Shown here: piece by piece, positions 1-7,567 of the stretch
Position numbering within the stretch: the stretch's first letter is position 1
Layout of the letters: every line of letters starts with the position of its first letter
Source of the DNA: Fictibacillus gelatini DSM 15865
GTDB taxonomy: Bacteria > Bacillota > Bacilli > Bacillales > Fictibacillaceae
Direction: 5' to 3'
Assembly (NCBI RefSeq): GCF_000430745.1
Contig: NZ_KE387233.1
Coordinates: 31,870-95,869 of the forward strand
DNA length: 64,000 bases
The notes under the pieces: generated by a model
What the model was told of the DNA's origin: nothing
Database searches by the model: none
The model's input: the letters and a program-made list of their open reading frames with translations, nothing else
Position numbers and translations under genes: made by a program

Positions 1-95
1 CATCGTGTTTACAATGCATTTCGCTTACCAAAGTGGGGATGTATTTTTTAGGAAAAAGCATTTTTGAAAATTTCTTGGACTTTTTCAGTGACCTC
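1..95 (-). mobile_element. Partial 192-bp MITE-like element (third copy)
   Basis: This is the reverse complement of the left half of the two complete 192-bp elements at 42303-42494 and 42556-42747. It ends with the same terminal motif (GAGGTCACTGAAAAAGTCC on the minus strand) and matches the second complete copy at both positions where the complete copies differ. The rest lies beyond the left edge of the window. It abuts a 52-bp repeat array, as the other copies do. It has no coding capacity. Confidence 0.85.
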
Positions 96-262
96 AGAGC
101 GAGACCTGAAATTGTCCAGGAGAGGCGTTCTCAAGGACAAAAACACGAGAGCGAGACCTGAAATTGTCCAAGAGAGGCGTTCTCAAGGACAAAAACACGG
201 GGAGCGAGGCCTATTTTTTCAAGAGACGGAATTCTCAAGGACAAATTTCATGTCGCGGACAT
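96..262. repeat. 52-bp intergenic tandem repeat array
   Basis: The motif AAGGAC recurs with its GGAC at 135, 187 and 239, and GAAATTGTCC recurs at 109 and 161, so the period is exactly 52 bp. Each unit carries an inverted pair, GGACAAAA and a degenerate ATTGTCC, that could form a hairpin. The same repeat family and period occur at 42281-42955. An open frame through this stretch is a by-product of the repeats and is not called as a gene. Confidence 0.8.
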
Positions 263-467
263 TAATTTTCTTCAATAAAGTCTTGATTAAAGACATTCTT
301 CCTAAAAAATCCGATGTGAAATGCATTTAACGGAGGGCTTCGCTACTAGAAAAGAAACAAAACAATTTCTTATCTATGTTTAGAGAGATCGATTAAACGG
401 AAATAGTAATAGTAATCACAATTAAGCAGCTGTGCACTATTTCCAAAAAAAATTAAGGCAAAACACT

Positions 468-495
468 TGAAAGTCAAAAAAGGTCAAAGTATAAT
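468..495 (+). promoter_or_regulatory. Sigma-A promoter of clpE
   Basis: TTGAAA at 468-473 and TATAAT at 490-495 are separated by 16 bp. The site is about 90 bp upstream of the clpE start, and CtsR heptads overlap it on both sides. Confidence 0.75.
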
Positions 496-528
496 GTAGT
501 CAGAAGGTCAAAGAAAGTCAAAGTCAAA
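473..528 (+). promoter_or_regulatory. CtsR operator cluster upstream of clpE
   Basis: The CtsR target is a tandem heptad, RGTCAAA-NAN-RGTCAAA. A full match lies at 506-522 (GGTCAAA, GAA, AGTCAAA). A further AGTCAAA overlaps it at 522-528. Another pair lies at 473-488 with a 2-nt rather than 3-nt spacer. The cluster covers the promoter spacer and the start of the transcript, as expected for repression of a class III heat-shock gene. The match is seen directly; binding is inferred. Confidence 0.85.
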
Positions 529-582
529 AACGACTATAAACTTTTGGCCTTTTATTTTCAGATAGAAAGAGGAGGAGTACTT

Positions 583-2721
583 ATGCGTTGTGAACAATGT
601 AAAGTAAATCCTGCTACAATTCACATGAACATCGTGATTAATAATGAAAGAAAAGAAATGACATTATGCTCAGATTGCTACAATAAAGTGAAACAATCAA
701 TGAAAATACCGGATGGTTTTAATCAATTTTCATCCTTTGATGATTTCTTTAAACAAATGATGGGAAACTCAATGAATGCTGGTTTCCACTCATCTCAAGC
801 AAAAACCCAAACACAAACGAAGCATCGTGGCGGAGGCGGCTTCATAGACCAATTCGGCCGAAATTTAAGCGATGCAGCGAAATCAGGTTTGATTGATCCG
901 GTCATCGGCCGTGAAGATGAAATTAACCGTGTTATTGAGATTTTAAACCGCCGCAATAAAAACAACCCTGTTTTAATTGGTGAACCGGGTGTCGGTAAAA
1001 CGGCGATTGCCGAAGGACTAGCCTTGAAAATTGCAGAAGGCAGCGTGCCGGCGAAGCTTTTGAAAAAAGAAGTTTATCTTTTAGATGTCGCATCACTTGT
1101 TGCCAATACAGGCATTCGCGGCCAATTTGAAGAGCGGATGAAACAATTGATCAGCGAACTTCAAAACCGCAAAAACGTCATTCTATTTATTGATGAAATC
1201 CATCAATTAGTAGGTGCGGGTTCTGCGGAAGGTTCAATGGATGCAGGCAACATTTTAAAACCGGCGTTAGCCCGCGGCGAGCTTCAAGTCATTGGGGCAA
1301 CGACTTTAAAAGAATACCGTCAAATTGAAAAAGACGCTGCTCTTGAACGTCGTTTCCAACCAATTATCGTCAATGAGCCAACGCCGGAAAAAACGCTCGA
1401 AATTCTTAAAGGGCTTGCAGCAAAATATGAAGACTTCCATGAAGTAAAATTCTCAGAAGATGCATTAAAAGCGTGCGTTACGTTATCTCACCGCTATATC
1501 CAGGACCGCTTTTTGCCTGATAAAGCGATTGACTTAATGGATGAAGCGGGATCCAAGCTCAACCTTCTTCACGTCAATGAAGAAAAAGGCGCAATTGAAG
1601 CACGTTTAGAAGAAATTGTCGGTGAAAAAGAAAAAGCGGCAATGGAAGAAAACTATGAGCTTGCAGCGAAACTTCGCCAGGAAGAATTGCAGCTCGAGGA
1701 AAAATTAAAAGAGAAAAGTGAAGCCAACAAGGCGGTTGTCACTGCAAGCGACATTCAAAAAATCGTTGAAGAAAAAACAGGCATCCCTGTCCGCAAACTT
1801 CAAATCGATGAACAATCAAAAATGAAAAATTTAGCAAAACATTTATCAAGCAGAGTGATCGGGCAGGATGAAGCGGTCGAAAAAGTGGCAAAAGCGATTC
1901 GCCGCAGCCGTGCAGGTCTAAAGAAAAAAGACCGTCCAATTGGATCATTCTTATTCGTTGGACCAACCGGCGTCGGTAAAACGGAGTTGACGAAAGCTCT
2001 TGCCGAAGAATTATTCGGTGATAAGGACGCAATGATACGTCTTGACATGAGCGAATATATGGAAAAACATGCGGTGTCTAAACTGATCGGTTCACCTCCA
2101 GGCTACGTTGGATTTGAAGAAGCCGGACAATTAACCGAACAAGTGCGCCGCAAGCCATACAGCATCATTTTATTGGACGAAATTGAAAAAGCGCACCCTG
2201 ACGTCCAGCATATGTTCTTGCAAATTCTTGAAGACGGCCGTCTAACCGATAGCCAGGGACGTACGGTAAGCTTTAAGGATACAGTCATCATTATGACATC
2301 TAATGCAGGTTCCGGTATGAAACAAACGAAACCGCTTGGATTTAACCAGACGGAAAAAGAAAAAGAAACGAACATCTTAGATTCGCTTAAAATGTTCTTC
2401 AAACCGGAATTCTTAAACCGTTTTGACAGCATTGTCCAATTCCAATCTCTTAAAGAAGAGCATCTTCTTGCAATTGTGGATTTAATGCTGGAAGAACTTA
2501 ATGAAAATCTTAAAGAACAAGATATCACAGTAACATTTACGGATGAAGCGAAAAAGAAAATCGCTGAACTTGGCTACCATCCAGCTTTTGGTGCACGACC
2601 ATTGCGCCGTATCATTCAGGAAAAAGTGGAAGACCAAATCGCAGATCGATTGCTTGATGAAGAAAATGTTCACGAATTAAAAGTCGATGTTCATGACGAT
2701 CAAATTGTAGTAGTAAAATAA
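583..2721 (+). CDS. clpE: ATP-dependent Clp protease ATP-binding subunit ClpE
   Basis: This is a Hsp100/Clp AAA+ unfoldase that delivers unfolded proteins to ClpP in the cytoplasm. The 712-residue product starts with a four-cysteine zinc finger (C3, C6, C29, C32), the mark of ClpE. It then has a first AAA module (Walker A GEPGVGKT near 133), a UVR-type coiled segment near 340-375, and a second AAA module (GPTGVGKT near 460). The ATG at 583 was chosen because AGAGGAGGAG lies 6-7 nt upstream; an in-frame TTG at 544 has no such site. CtsR operators and a sigma-A promoter lie upstream and an intrinsic terminator follows, so it is probably transcribed alone as a stress gene. Confidence 0.96.
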   Translation: MRCEQCKVNPATIHMNIVINNERKEMTLCSDCYNKVKQSMKIPDGFNQFSSFDDFFKQMMGNSMNAGFHSSQAKTQTQTKHRGGGGFIDQFGRNLSDAAKSGLIDPVIGREDEINRVIEILNRRNKNNPVLIGEPGVGKTAIAEGLALKIAEGSVPAKLLKKEVYLLDVASLVANTGIRGQFEERMKQLISELQNRKNVILFIDEIHQLVGAGSAEGSMDAGNILKPALARGELQVIGATTLKEYRQIEKDAALERRFQPIIVNEPTPEKTLEILKGLAAKYEDFHEVKFSEDALKACVTLSHRYIQDRFLPDKAIDLMDEAGSKLNLLHVNEEKGAIEARLEEIVGEKEKAAMEENYELAAKLRQEELQLEEKLKEKSEANKAVVTASDIQKIVEEKTGIPVRKLQIDEQSKMKNLAKHLSSRVIGQDEAVEKVAKAIRRSRAGLKKKDRPIGSFLFVGPTGVGKTELTKALAEELFGDKDAMIRLDMSEYMEKHAVSKLIGSPPGYVGFEEAGQLTEQVRRKPYSIILLDEIEKAHPDVQHMFLQILEDGRLTDSQGRTVSFKDTVIIMTSNAGSGMKQTKPLGFNQTEKEKETNILDSLKMFFKPEFLNRFDSIVQFQSLKEEHLLAIVDLMLEELNENLKEQDITVTFTDEAKKKIAELGYHPAFGARPLRRIIQEKVEDQIADRLLDEENVHELKVDVHDDQIVVVK

Positions 2722-2730
2722 TTTCCCCAA

Positions 2731-2764
2731 ACCCTGCAGAAGTATTTCTCCTGCAGGGTTTTTT
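2731..2764 (+). terminator. Intrinsic terminator of clpE
   Basis: The 9-bp stem ACCCTGCAG / CTGCAGGGT has an 11-nt loop and is followed by six T residues. It begins 9 nt after the clpE stop codon. Confidence 0.9.
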
Positions 2765-2810
2765 GATTTACAATGATACATATAAGAAATTGATAAGGCT
2801 GGTAAGATCT

Positions 2811-4073
2811 ATGACCATACAACTAATTAAGGATACATTATTACAAGTTCTAATGGTAGCCACACCGATATTTGTCTACCAGCATGTATATACAAGAAAA
2901 ACACGGTGTATCGAACATACGCAAAATCGGACATTTTCGATCGGTATTCTTTGCAGTTTGCTTGTCATTTTATGCATGTCGCTTCCAATTATGGTGAAGG
3001 ACGGTTTTGTCTTCGATTTTCGCATGCTTCCTGTCATCATCGGCATTTTATATGGGACTGCAAGCAGCGGATGGCTCGTTGCGGCAATTTACTTCATTTA
3101 TCGTGTTACTCTTGGTGGACATGATTTAGCGATCATTTTAAGTATCGATTTATTGGTCATTTTAATTTCGTTTAGACTGGTGAATTATTATCACACGATG
3201 CGAGTCCGTGAAAAAATAATGATCGCTGGCTTCCTTGTGATTGTGTCGTCAATTTTGAAAACGGCATCTGTTACCGTTTTCCAGGACTCCTTTTATACGA
3301 TTTTACCTTTTTTCGTTATTTTGTTCTTGATTCAATATTTCACCATGTTTTTTGCCGTTTATACGATTGAGAGCATTCGAAATACGGAAATCATGAGAGA
3401 GCGCATTCAACAAAGTGAAAAGACACAGGTAGTAAGCGAATTAGCAGCTTCCGTTGCCCACGAAATAAGAAACCCATTAACGACTACAAGAGGCTTTATT
3501 CAATTGATCTCAGAAAATGAATATTTACCAGCAAATGATAAGGAATTTATGAACCTTGCGATGGAAGAATTGGATCGAGCGGGCAGCATTATTAATGACT
3601 ATTTGTCTCTCGCCAGGCCACAAGAGGAAAGGAAAGAAATTTTATCATTAAAGCAACAAGTCGAGAAATCAATTAATATTTTGCGTCCCTTTGCCACTCT
3701 TCACAATGTGAATTTGTACTTGACGGTTGTTCAAGATGTGATGGTGGAAGGAAACCCTGATCGTTTTCAACAGGCGCTTATCAATATGATTAAAAACGGG
3801 GTTGAATCGATTAAAGAAAAAGGGGATGTTCACCTTACTGTGAATAAAAGGAACTCAAAAGCGGTGTTAACGATTTGCGATACAGGTTCAGGAATGACAA
3901 AAGAAGAAATTTATCGTGCCGGCTCCCCGTTTTACTCAACGAAAGAAAAAGGAACCGGGCTCGGGTTAATGGTTACCTTCCGGATTATCGAATCGATGAA
4001 AGGGCGAATTCACATTCAAAGTGAACTCGGGAAGGGAACAGAATTTACCATCATTATCCCGGAGTTTCATTAA
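2811..4073 (+). CDS. KinB-like membrane sensor histidine kinase
   Basis: This is a two-component sensor kinase of 420 residues. The first ~200 residues form about six hydrophobic segments of the 5TM-LYT type seen in KinB and LytS. An H-box (VAHEIRNPL, phospho-acceptor His near 217) and an HATPase domain with G-box motifs (DTGSGM, GTGLGL) follow. The size and arrangement resemble B. subtilis KinB, which feeds phosphate into the sporulation phosphorelay; that role is inferred. No response-regulator gene is adjacent, which fits an orphan phosphorelay kinase. The ATG at 2811 was preferred over an in-frame TTG at 2763 that lies inside the clpE terminator, though its ribosome binding site is weak. 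Confidence 0.85.
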   Translation: MTIQLIKDTLLQVLMVATPIFVYQHVYTRKTRCIEHTQNRTFSIGILCSLLVILCMSLPIMVKDGFVFDFRMLPVIIGILYGTASSGWLVAAIYFIYRVTLGGHDLAIILSIDLLVILISFRLVNYYHTMRVREKIMIAGFLVIVSSILKTASVTVFQDSFYTILPFFVILFLIQYFTMFFAVYTIESIRNTEIMRERIQQSEKTQVVSELAASVAHEIRNPLTTTRGFIQLISENEYLPANDKEFMNLAMEELDRAGSIINDYLSLARPQEERKEILSLKQQVEKSINILRPFATLHNVNLYLTVVQDVMVEGNPDRFQQALINMIKNGVESIKEKGDVHLTVNKRNSKAVLTICDTGSGMTKEEIYRAGSPFYSTKEKGTGLGLMVTFRIIESMKGRIHIQSELGKGTEFTIIIPEFH

Positions 4074-4106
4074 TTCAGCACTTTATCACTGGAAGTGCTG
4101 TTCGTA

Positions 4107-4138
4107 CAAAAAAAGGCCATGCTTGCGCATGGCGTTTT
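4107..4138. terminator. Bidirectional terminator between the KinB-like gene and the toxin gene
   Basis: The stem GCCATGC / GCATGGC has a 4-nt loop. It is followed by GTTTT on the plus strand and by a longer T run on the minus strand, so it can end both converging transcripts. Confidence 0.8.
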
Positions 4139-4166
4139 GTAGTATGTCTGGATGAAATTGCCCCTA

Positions 4167-4250
4167 TTATTCCTTATTGTTGGAGCGAATAATGGTGACC
4201 ACTAGTACTGAAAAGCTAATCATCAAAGACAATGCTTCAAATACTGTCAT
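4167..4250 (-). CDS. Putative holin-like type I toxin peptide (27 aa)
   Basis: A 27-codon frame begins MTVFEALSLMISFSVLVV and ends RSNNKE, behind a strong GGGGAGGGG ribosome binding site. It is one hydrophobic helix with a charged tail, typical of the small holin-like toxins of Bacillus type I toxin-antitoxin loci. A second copy with nearly the same sequence lies at 49977-50063. A candidate promoter lies about 80 bp upstream and a terminator just downstream. No antitoxin RNA could be identified by reading alone. The product would sit in the membrane; toxicity is inferred from the family. Confidence 0.8.
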   Translation of the reverse strand: MTVFEALSLMISFSVLVVTIIRSNNKE

Positions 4251-4327
4251 ACCATTCCCCTCCCCAGTTTGGTAGTCGGGCAAGTCCGTTACAAGAAGTA
4301 GAGAAAAAAATTAGATTGTATGTTCCT

Positions 4328-4356
4328 ATTTTATCCCGGTTGCAAAAATTGAACAA
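4328..4356 (-). promoter_or_regulatory. Candidate promoter of the holin-like toxin gene
   Basis: Read on the minus strand, TTGTTC and TAAAAT are separated by 17 bp. The predicted transcript would have a leader of roughly 70 nt before the toxin start. Confidence 0.45.
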
Positions 4357-4481
4357 GAACCATTAAGACTATTTCCGAAGTTTTCCAATAGTTCGTAAGT
4401 ATTATTTTGCTACAATAATTTTATGTTCGAAAAGTTAAATGGATGTTCCAATTTTTATGACCCGACAAAAGTCCTAGACTT

Positions 4482-4522
4482 ATAAAAAGTGACCCATCTA
4501 TTGGTAGTAGATGGGCCGTTTT
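4482..4522. terminator. Terminator downstream of the GDSL hydrolase
   Basis: The stem CCCATCTA / TAGATGGG has a 7-nt loop, with a CACTTTTTAT tract on the minus strand and GTTTTATT on the plus strand. It ends the minus-strand gene that finishes at 4521. Confidence 0.75.
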
Positions 4523-5339
4523 ATTGTTTTGAAAAAGGAATTTCTAAAATCTTGATCATCGCATTCGCGATTCGCCGGTGTCCGAGCTCGTTCGGGTGAA
4601 TGGAATCATAGATCCACTTCTTTCGGTCTTCTGTTGTTAACACTTCACTGCTCGGAATGACGACAGTCGGCATATAGTCGGCAGCTGTTTCATAAGCGAT
4701 TAAGTTCCAGTCACTTAAGAGCCGTTTGGTTGCTGGATAAAAAGATTCATCCGAATCAATTGCATTATACAACTCATTAGTAACAATAATTGCTTTTGGG
4801 TTTTCTTTCCGAATAAAATTAAAAATTTGATCCAAATGTTCAGCATAGTTTTCTTTAACAGTTTGATAATGTTGAATCGCTTCGACAGGTCCGTCCTTTA
4901 ATGCCGTTTTCACAAGATCATTGCCGCCAATATTAATGGTTATTAAGTCAGCGTTTTGAATTTTCTCTTTTAATAATCTCCCTTGAATAAATTGGAGCAA
5001 ATCCGCGCTCGTAAAACCGGAAACCCCTTGATTATCAACTAGAACTTTCTTGCCGGTCAAGTCGGCCAGTTGCCTGCTTGCAATAGCTGCAAATCCGCCA
5101 TCGGTAGAACCCTTTCCTTTTGCGACGGAATCTCCAAGGATAAGGTGCCGGATTGTCGGTTTTTTAAGATTTTTTAGATGATCTATATAGGTGACGTTTG
5201 TCTTATCTTTTGTCGTAACAGGAGCGGCCGAGTGAGACTTTATCCAATAAATCTTCATTTGCGGATAAAAGAACCATGCAAAACCTGCGATGATAAGGCA
5301 GAGGAAACTAATAAGAAACCAATATCTTTTTTTCAACAT
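4521..5339 (-). CDS. SGNH/GDSL-family lipase or esterase, membrane-anchored
   Basis: The 272-residue protein has one N-terminal hydrophobic helix (about residues 6-25), so it is probably anchored outside the membrane. The SGNH blocks are present: GDS with nucleophile Ser71, the block III GGND with Asn140, and the C-terminal DSIHPNELGH that supplies Asp and His. It resembles the YpmR/YqeF-type hydrolases of Bacillus; the substrate is unknown. The ATG at 5339 was chosen because AAGGTGG lies 6 nt upstream; the frame extends 17 codons further without a better site. It appears monocistronic. Confidence 0.85.
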   Translation of the reverse strand: MLKKRYWFLISFLCLIIAGFAWFFYPQMKIYWIKSHSAAPVTTKDKTNVTYIDHLKNLKKPTIRHLILGDSVAKGKGSTDGGFAAIASRQLADLTGKKVLVDNQGVSGFTSADLLQFIQGRLLKEKIQNADLITINIGGNDLVKTALKDGPVEAIQHYQTVKENYAEHLDQIFNFIRKENPKAIIVTNELYNAIDSDESFYPATKRLLSDWNLIAYETAADYMPTVVIPSSEVLTTEDRKKWIYDSIHPNELGHRRIANAMIKILEIPFSKQ

Positions 5340-5544
5340 CAATCCACCTTTCAGAATAATCATTGTAATACAATAATATTCCCGTTTCAACGATTGTTAT
5401 GAGGAGATTGATGGATCGATTGGCAGGCAAGCCTGTTTATTCCTGATCCTTCCTTTCGTAATGACACTTGTCCATGCCGTCATTCTTCATTCGACATATA
5501 GTAAAGAGAGGGTATTCAAATTCCTTTGAAGGAGATGGTTTTTT

Positions 5545-5847
5545 TTGAAAGAATACTACTATCAGCTTTGCGTTCAACATATTGGTAAACCGGTTGAAAT
5601 TAAGCTGCACGATGGGAATGTGCATACAGGCGTTATTAAAAGAGTAGATCCGGAGACGGTTTACTTGATGCCAATCCAGAGCGGAGAAGAGCGCATATTT
5701 CCATTTCTGGGTGGAACCCTTTTAGGTCTTGGATTAGGGTCAATTGCCGGATTTGGATTAGCTCCCGGATTTTATGGAGCTCCTTACTATGGATACGGAT
5801 ATGGCTATGGTTACGGCCTTCCTCCCTATGGCCCGGTCGTATGGTGA
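5545..5847 (+). CDS. Small Gly/Tyr-rich protein with an Sm-like N-terminus
   Basis: The product has 100 residues. Residues 10-45 (IGKPVEIKLHDGNVHTGVI and what follows) look like the beta-rich LSm/KOW-type patch seen in some spore coat-associated proteins. Residues 52-70 are hydrophobic and glycine-rich. The tail is a run of GYGYGYG. The TTG start has GAAGGAGATGG upstream at a good distance. A spore surface or coat role is a guess based on composition. It is followed by a terminator and stands alone. Confidence 0.7.
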   Translation: MKEYYYQLCVQHIGKPVEIKLHDGNVHTGVIKRVDPETVYLMPIQSGEERIFPFLGGTLLGLGLGSIAGFGLAPGFYGAPYYGYGYGYGYGLPPYGPVVW

Positions 5848-5851
5848 ATTT

Positions 5852-5884
5852 CAGGATCCCGGAATCTCCGGGGTTCCTTTTTTA
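5852..5884 (+). terminator. Terminator after the Gly/Tyr-rich gene
   Basis: GGATCCCGGA and CCGGGGTTCC form an imperfect stem with a short loop, followed by TTTTTTATTT. Confidence 0.7.
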
Positions 5885-5982
5885 TTTATGAAAAAGAAGG
5901 TTTATGGGGAAGGTTTATGCCACAACGTATGGAATAAATGAATGCTTGGAAAAGATAATAGTGGTTGCAAGGAGTGATGGAA

Positions 5983-7215
5983 GTGGAATTTCAAAAGCTT
6001 CATGACAAAACGCAGTTGGATGCCTATATGAAAATCATTTCAACGGCGTATCCCGGGTTTAAAACGCCACCTTCACAATTAAGGGGATGGCTGGATGAAA
6101 TAAATGAATCAAATGATCAAGCATTATACGGCATCATGAAAGGTGATCGTTTGGCTGCAGGCGTCCGATTAATTGAGTTCGATTTAAACGTGGCCGGCAC
6201 GATTGTGAAAGCCGGTGGAATTGGGCTTGTTGCAGTCGATATTTTGCAGCGCAAGCAAGGTGTTGCCAGAGAACTATTGCTTCAGTCGCTTTATTTTTTT
6301 AAGAAAAAAGGAATCTCAATCGTCACCCTTTATCCATTTGATACGGGATTTTATAAAAAGATGGGGTTCGGTCATGGGACACAAATCTCACAATATAAAA
6401 TTAGACCGGGAAGCTTCCCGAGATATTGCGGGACCGAACATCTCGTTCTTCTTGAAGATACGGATGAAAATCGGAAAGAGGTAGCTGCCTGCTATAATCG
6501 AATGTTCAAAAAAACAAATGGGATGACCGGACGGATTGACGCTAACATGACTAGCTTATTTAGAGAAGGCAACCACATTATCGCCTATAAAGAGGGGAAA
6601 AATATTAAAGGATATATGGCGTTTACATACAAAAGCGAAGCAACATTTGTGAATGATCTTCTCGTGAAGGAATTCATTTATGAATCACCGCAAGTTCTTA
6701 ATGAAATGATGGCTTTCTTCCATTCTCAAAAAGATCAAATAAAACGAGTGATCATTCAGACAACAGATGAACATTTTCGATATGTCGTCCCTGATGCGAG
6801 CAATGGAGAGAGTAGCGCGTTTGATTCCATTTACCTGGAATCGCACGTGACGGCAGGGGGGATGATGTATCGAATCATCGATATCGAACGGTTTTTTCAA
6901 ACGATTCAGGAGAGAAACTTTAATAACATGAATGGCACACTGAAATTAACAGTAAAAGACCCGTTCCTTGCAGAAAATTCACAGAGCATCATTATTACAT
7001 TTTCTGACGGGAAGCCTATAGTAGATGCAAATGCCGAATATAAAGTAGAGCTTCGAATCAATATAGATGATTTCTCTTCCTTGCTCATGGGGGCAATAGA
7101 TGTTAAAGCATTGCTACGGTATGGACTTGCCACCATTTCTGATGAGCGCTTTTCCGATAGTTTGAACGACCTGTTTAAAGTGGAGCAAAAGCCAATATGT
7201 ACAACAAGTTTTTAA
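5983..7215 (+). CDS. Eis-family GNAT N-acetyltransferase with SCP2-like C-terminal domain
   Basis: The 410-residue protein follows the Eis arrangement: an N-terminal GNAT fold with an acetyl-CoA motif (RKQGVARELL, about 90-100), a second degenerate GNAT region, and a C-terminal sterol-carrier-like domain. Family members acetylate amines such as aminoglycosides or lysine side chains; the substrate here is unknown. GTG at 5983 sits 8 nt after CAAGGAG and is preferred. ATG at 5977 is only 2 nt from that site and TTG at 5965 lies before it, so the start is uncertain by six codons. The histidine leader region follows. Confidence 0.85.
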   Translation: MEFQKLHDKTQLDAYMKIISTAYPGFKTPPSQLRGWLDEINESNDQALYGIMKGDRLAAGVRLIEFDLNVAGTIVKAGGIGLVAVDILQRKQGVARELLLQSLYFFKKKGISIVTLYPFDTGFYKKMGFGHGTQISQYKIRPGSFPRYCGTEHLVLLEDTDENRKEVAACYNRMFKKTNGMTGRIDANMTSLFREGNHIIAYKEGKNIKGYMAFTYKSEATFVNDLLVKEFIYESPQVLNEMMAFFHSQKDQIKRVIIQTTDEHFRYVVPDASNGESSAFDSIYLESHVTAGGMMYRIIDIERFFQTIQERNFNNMNGTLKLTVKDPFLAENSQSIIITFSDGKPIVDANAEYKVELRINIDDFSSLLMGAIDVKALLRYGLATISDERFSDSLNDLFKVEQKPICTTSF

Positions 7216-7222
7216 AATCGTC

Positions 7223-7251
7223 TTTCAATTTTAGATGAATTAGTGTATGAT
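7223..7251 (+). promoter_or_regulatory. Candidate promoter of the hisS leader
   Basis: TTTCAA and TATGAT are separated by 17 bp. The -35 box is weak. The site is 29 nt upstream of the leader peptide start, a distance typical of attenuator leaders. Confidence 0.45.
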
Positions 7252-7279
7252 AAGTTCAATTCAGTGGGAGGTATTCGAA

Positions 7280-7324
7280 ATGAATAACATCATAACCCTC
7301 ATGCAACTTCATCATCACACGTAA
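7280..7324 (+). CDS. Histidine leader peptide (14 aa)
   Basis: The frame reads MNNIITLMQLHHHT and stops at 7322-7324. Three consecutive His codons (CAT CAT CAC, 7310-7318) lie just before the stop, and GGGAGGT lies 8 nt before the ATG. The position directly upstream of a chain of alternative hairpins and hisS marks it as a candidate sensor of charged tRNA-His. The peptide itself is unlikely to have a function. Leader-peptide control is classical for enterobacterial his operons but would be unusual in Bacillota, where T-box control is the known mode for hisS. Confidence 0.75.
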   Translation: MNNIITLMQLHHHT

Positions 7325-7428
7325 CCCTTGGACCCGGGAAAAATTTTTCTCGCAGGTACAAGGGTTATTCCCGTTGTACCTGCGAGCTTAGCGCCCTGCA
7401 GGTATTTTTATACTTGCAGGGCTTTTTT
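7323..7428 (+). promoter_or_regulatory. Attenuator of hisS: alternative hairpins and terminator
   Basis: Four overlapping pairings can be drawn. AACCCTTG (7323-7330) pairs with CAAGGGTT (7359-7366). CTCGCAGGTACAA (7349-7361) pairs with TTGTACCTGCGAG (7374-7386). TACCTGCG (7377-7384) pairs with TGCAGGTA (7397-7404). The terminator is a 13-bp stem at 7393-7405 and 7410-7422 followed by six T residues. Neighbouring pairings exclude each other. A ribosome stalled at the His codons should leave the first segment free, so that the first pairing forms, then the antiterminator. A ribosome at the stop codon should cover it and favour termination. The pairings are seen; the logic is inferred. Confidence 0.75.
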
Positions 7429-7457
7429 AATTGGGCTCTTTCTACTCAAAACGGCGT

Positions 7458-7562
7458 ATTATTGTCTGAATTTCAAGATTTATTATCTAAACCGTCGGCG
7501 ATATTGTCTAAAATGAGCCATTTATTGTCCGTAGTTCTACATTTATTTTCTAGAGGAGGATG
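7458..7562 (+). repeat. 21-bp phased repeat array (5 units) before hisS
   Basis: Units related to TTTATTGTCC begin at 7458, 7479, 7500, 7521 and 7542, each exactly 21 bp apart. The part after the ~10-bp core differs between units. The last unit runs into the hisS ribosome binding site (TAGAGGAGGATG). Confidence 0.8.
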
Positions 7563-7567
7563 TACGA

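Noticed and set aside
64-330. Open frame of 88 codons at the left edge
   Set aside because: It runs through the MITE-like end and the 52-bp repeats, repeats its own sequence and has no ribosome binding site.
7200-7560. T-box leader before hisS
   Set aside because: I could not find the T-box core or a specifier stem; the leader peptide and short alternative hairpins explain the region better.
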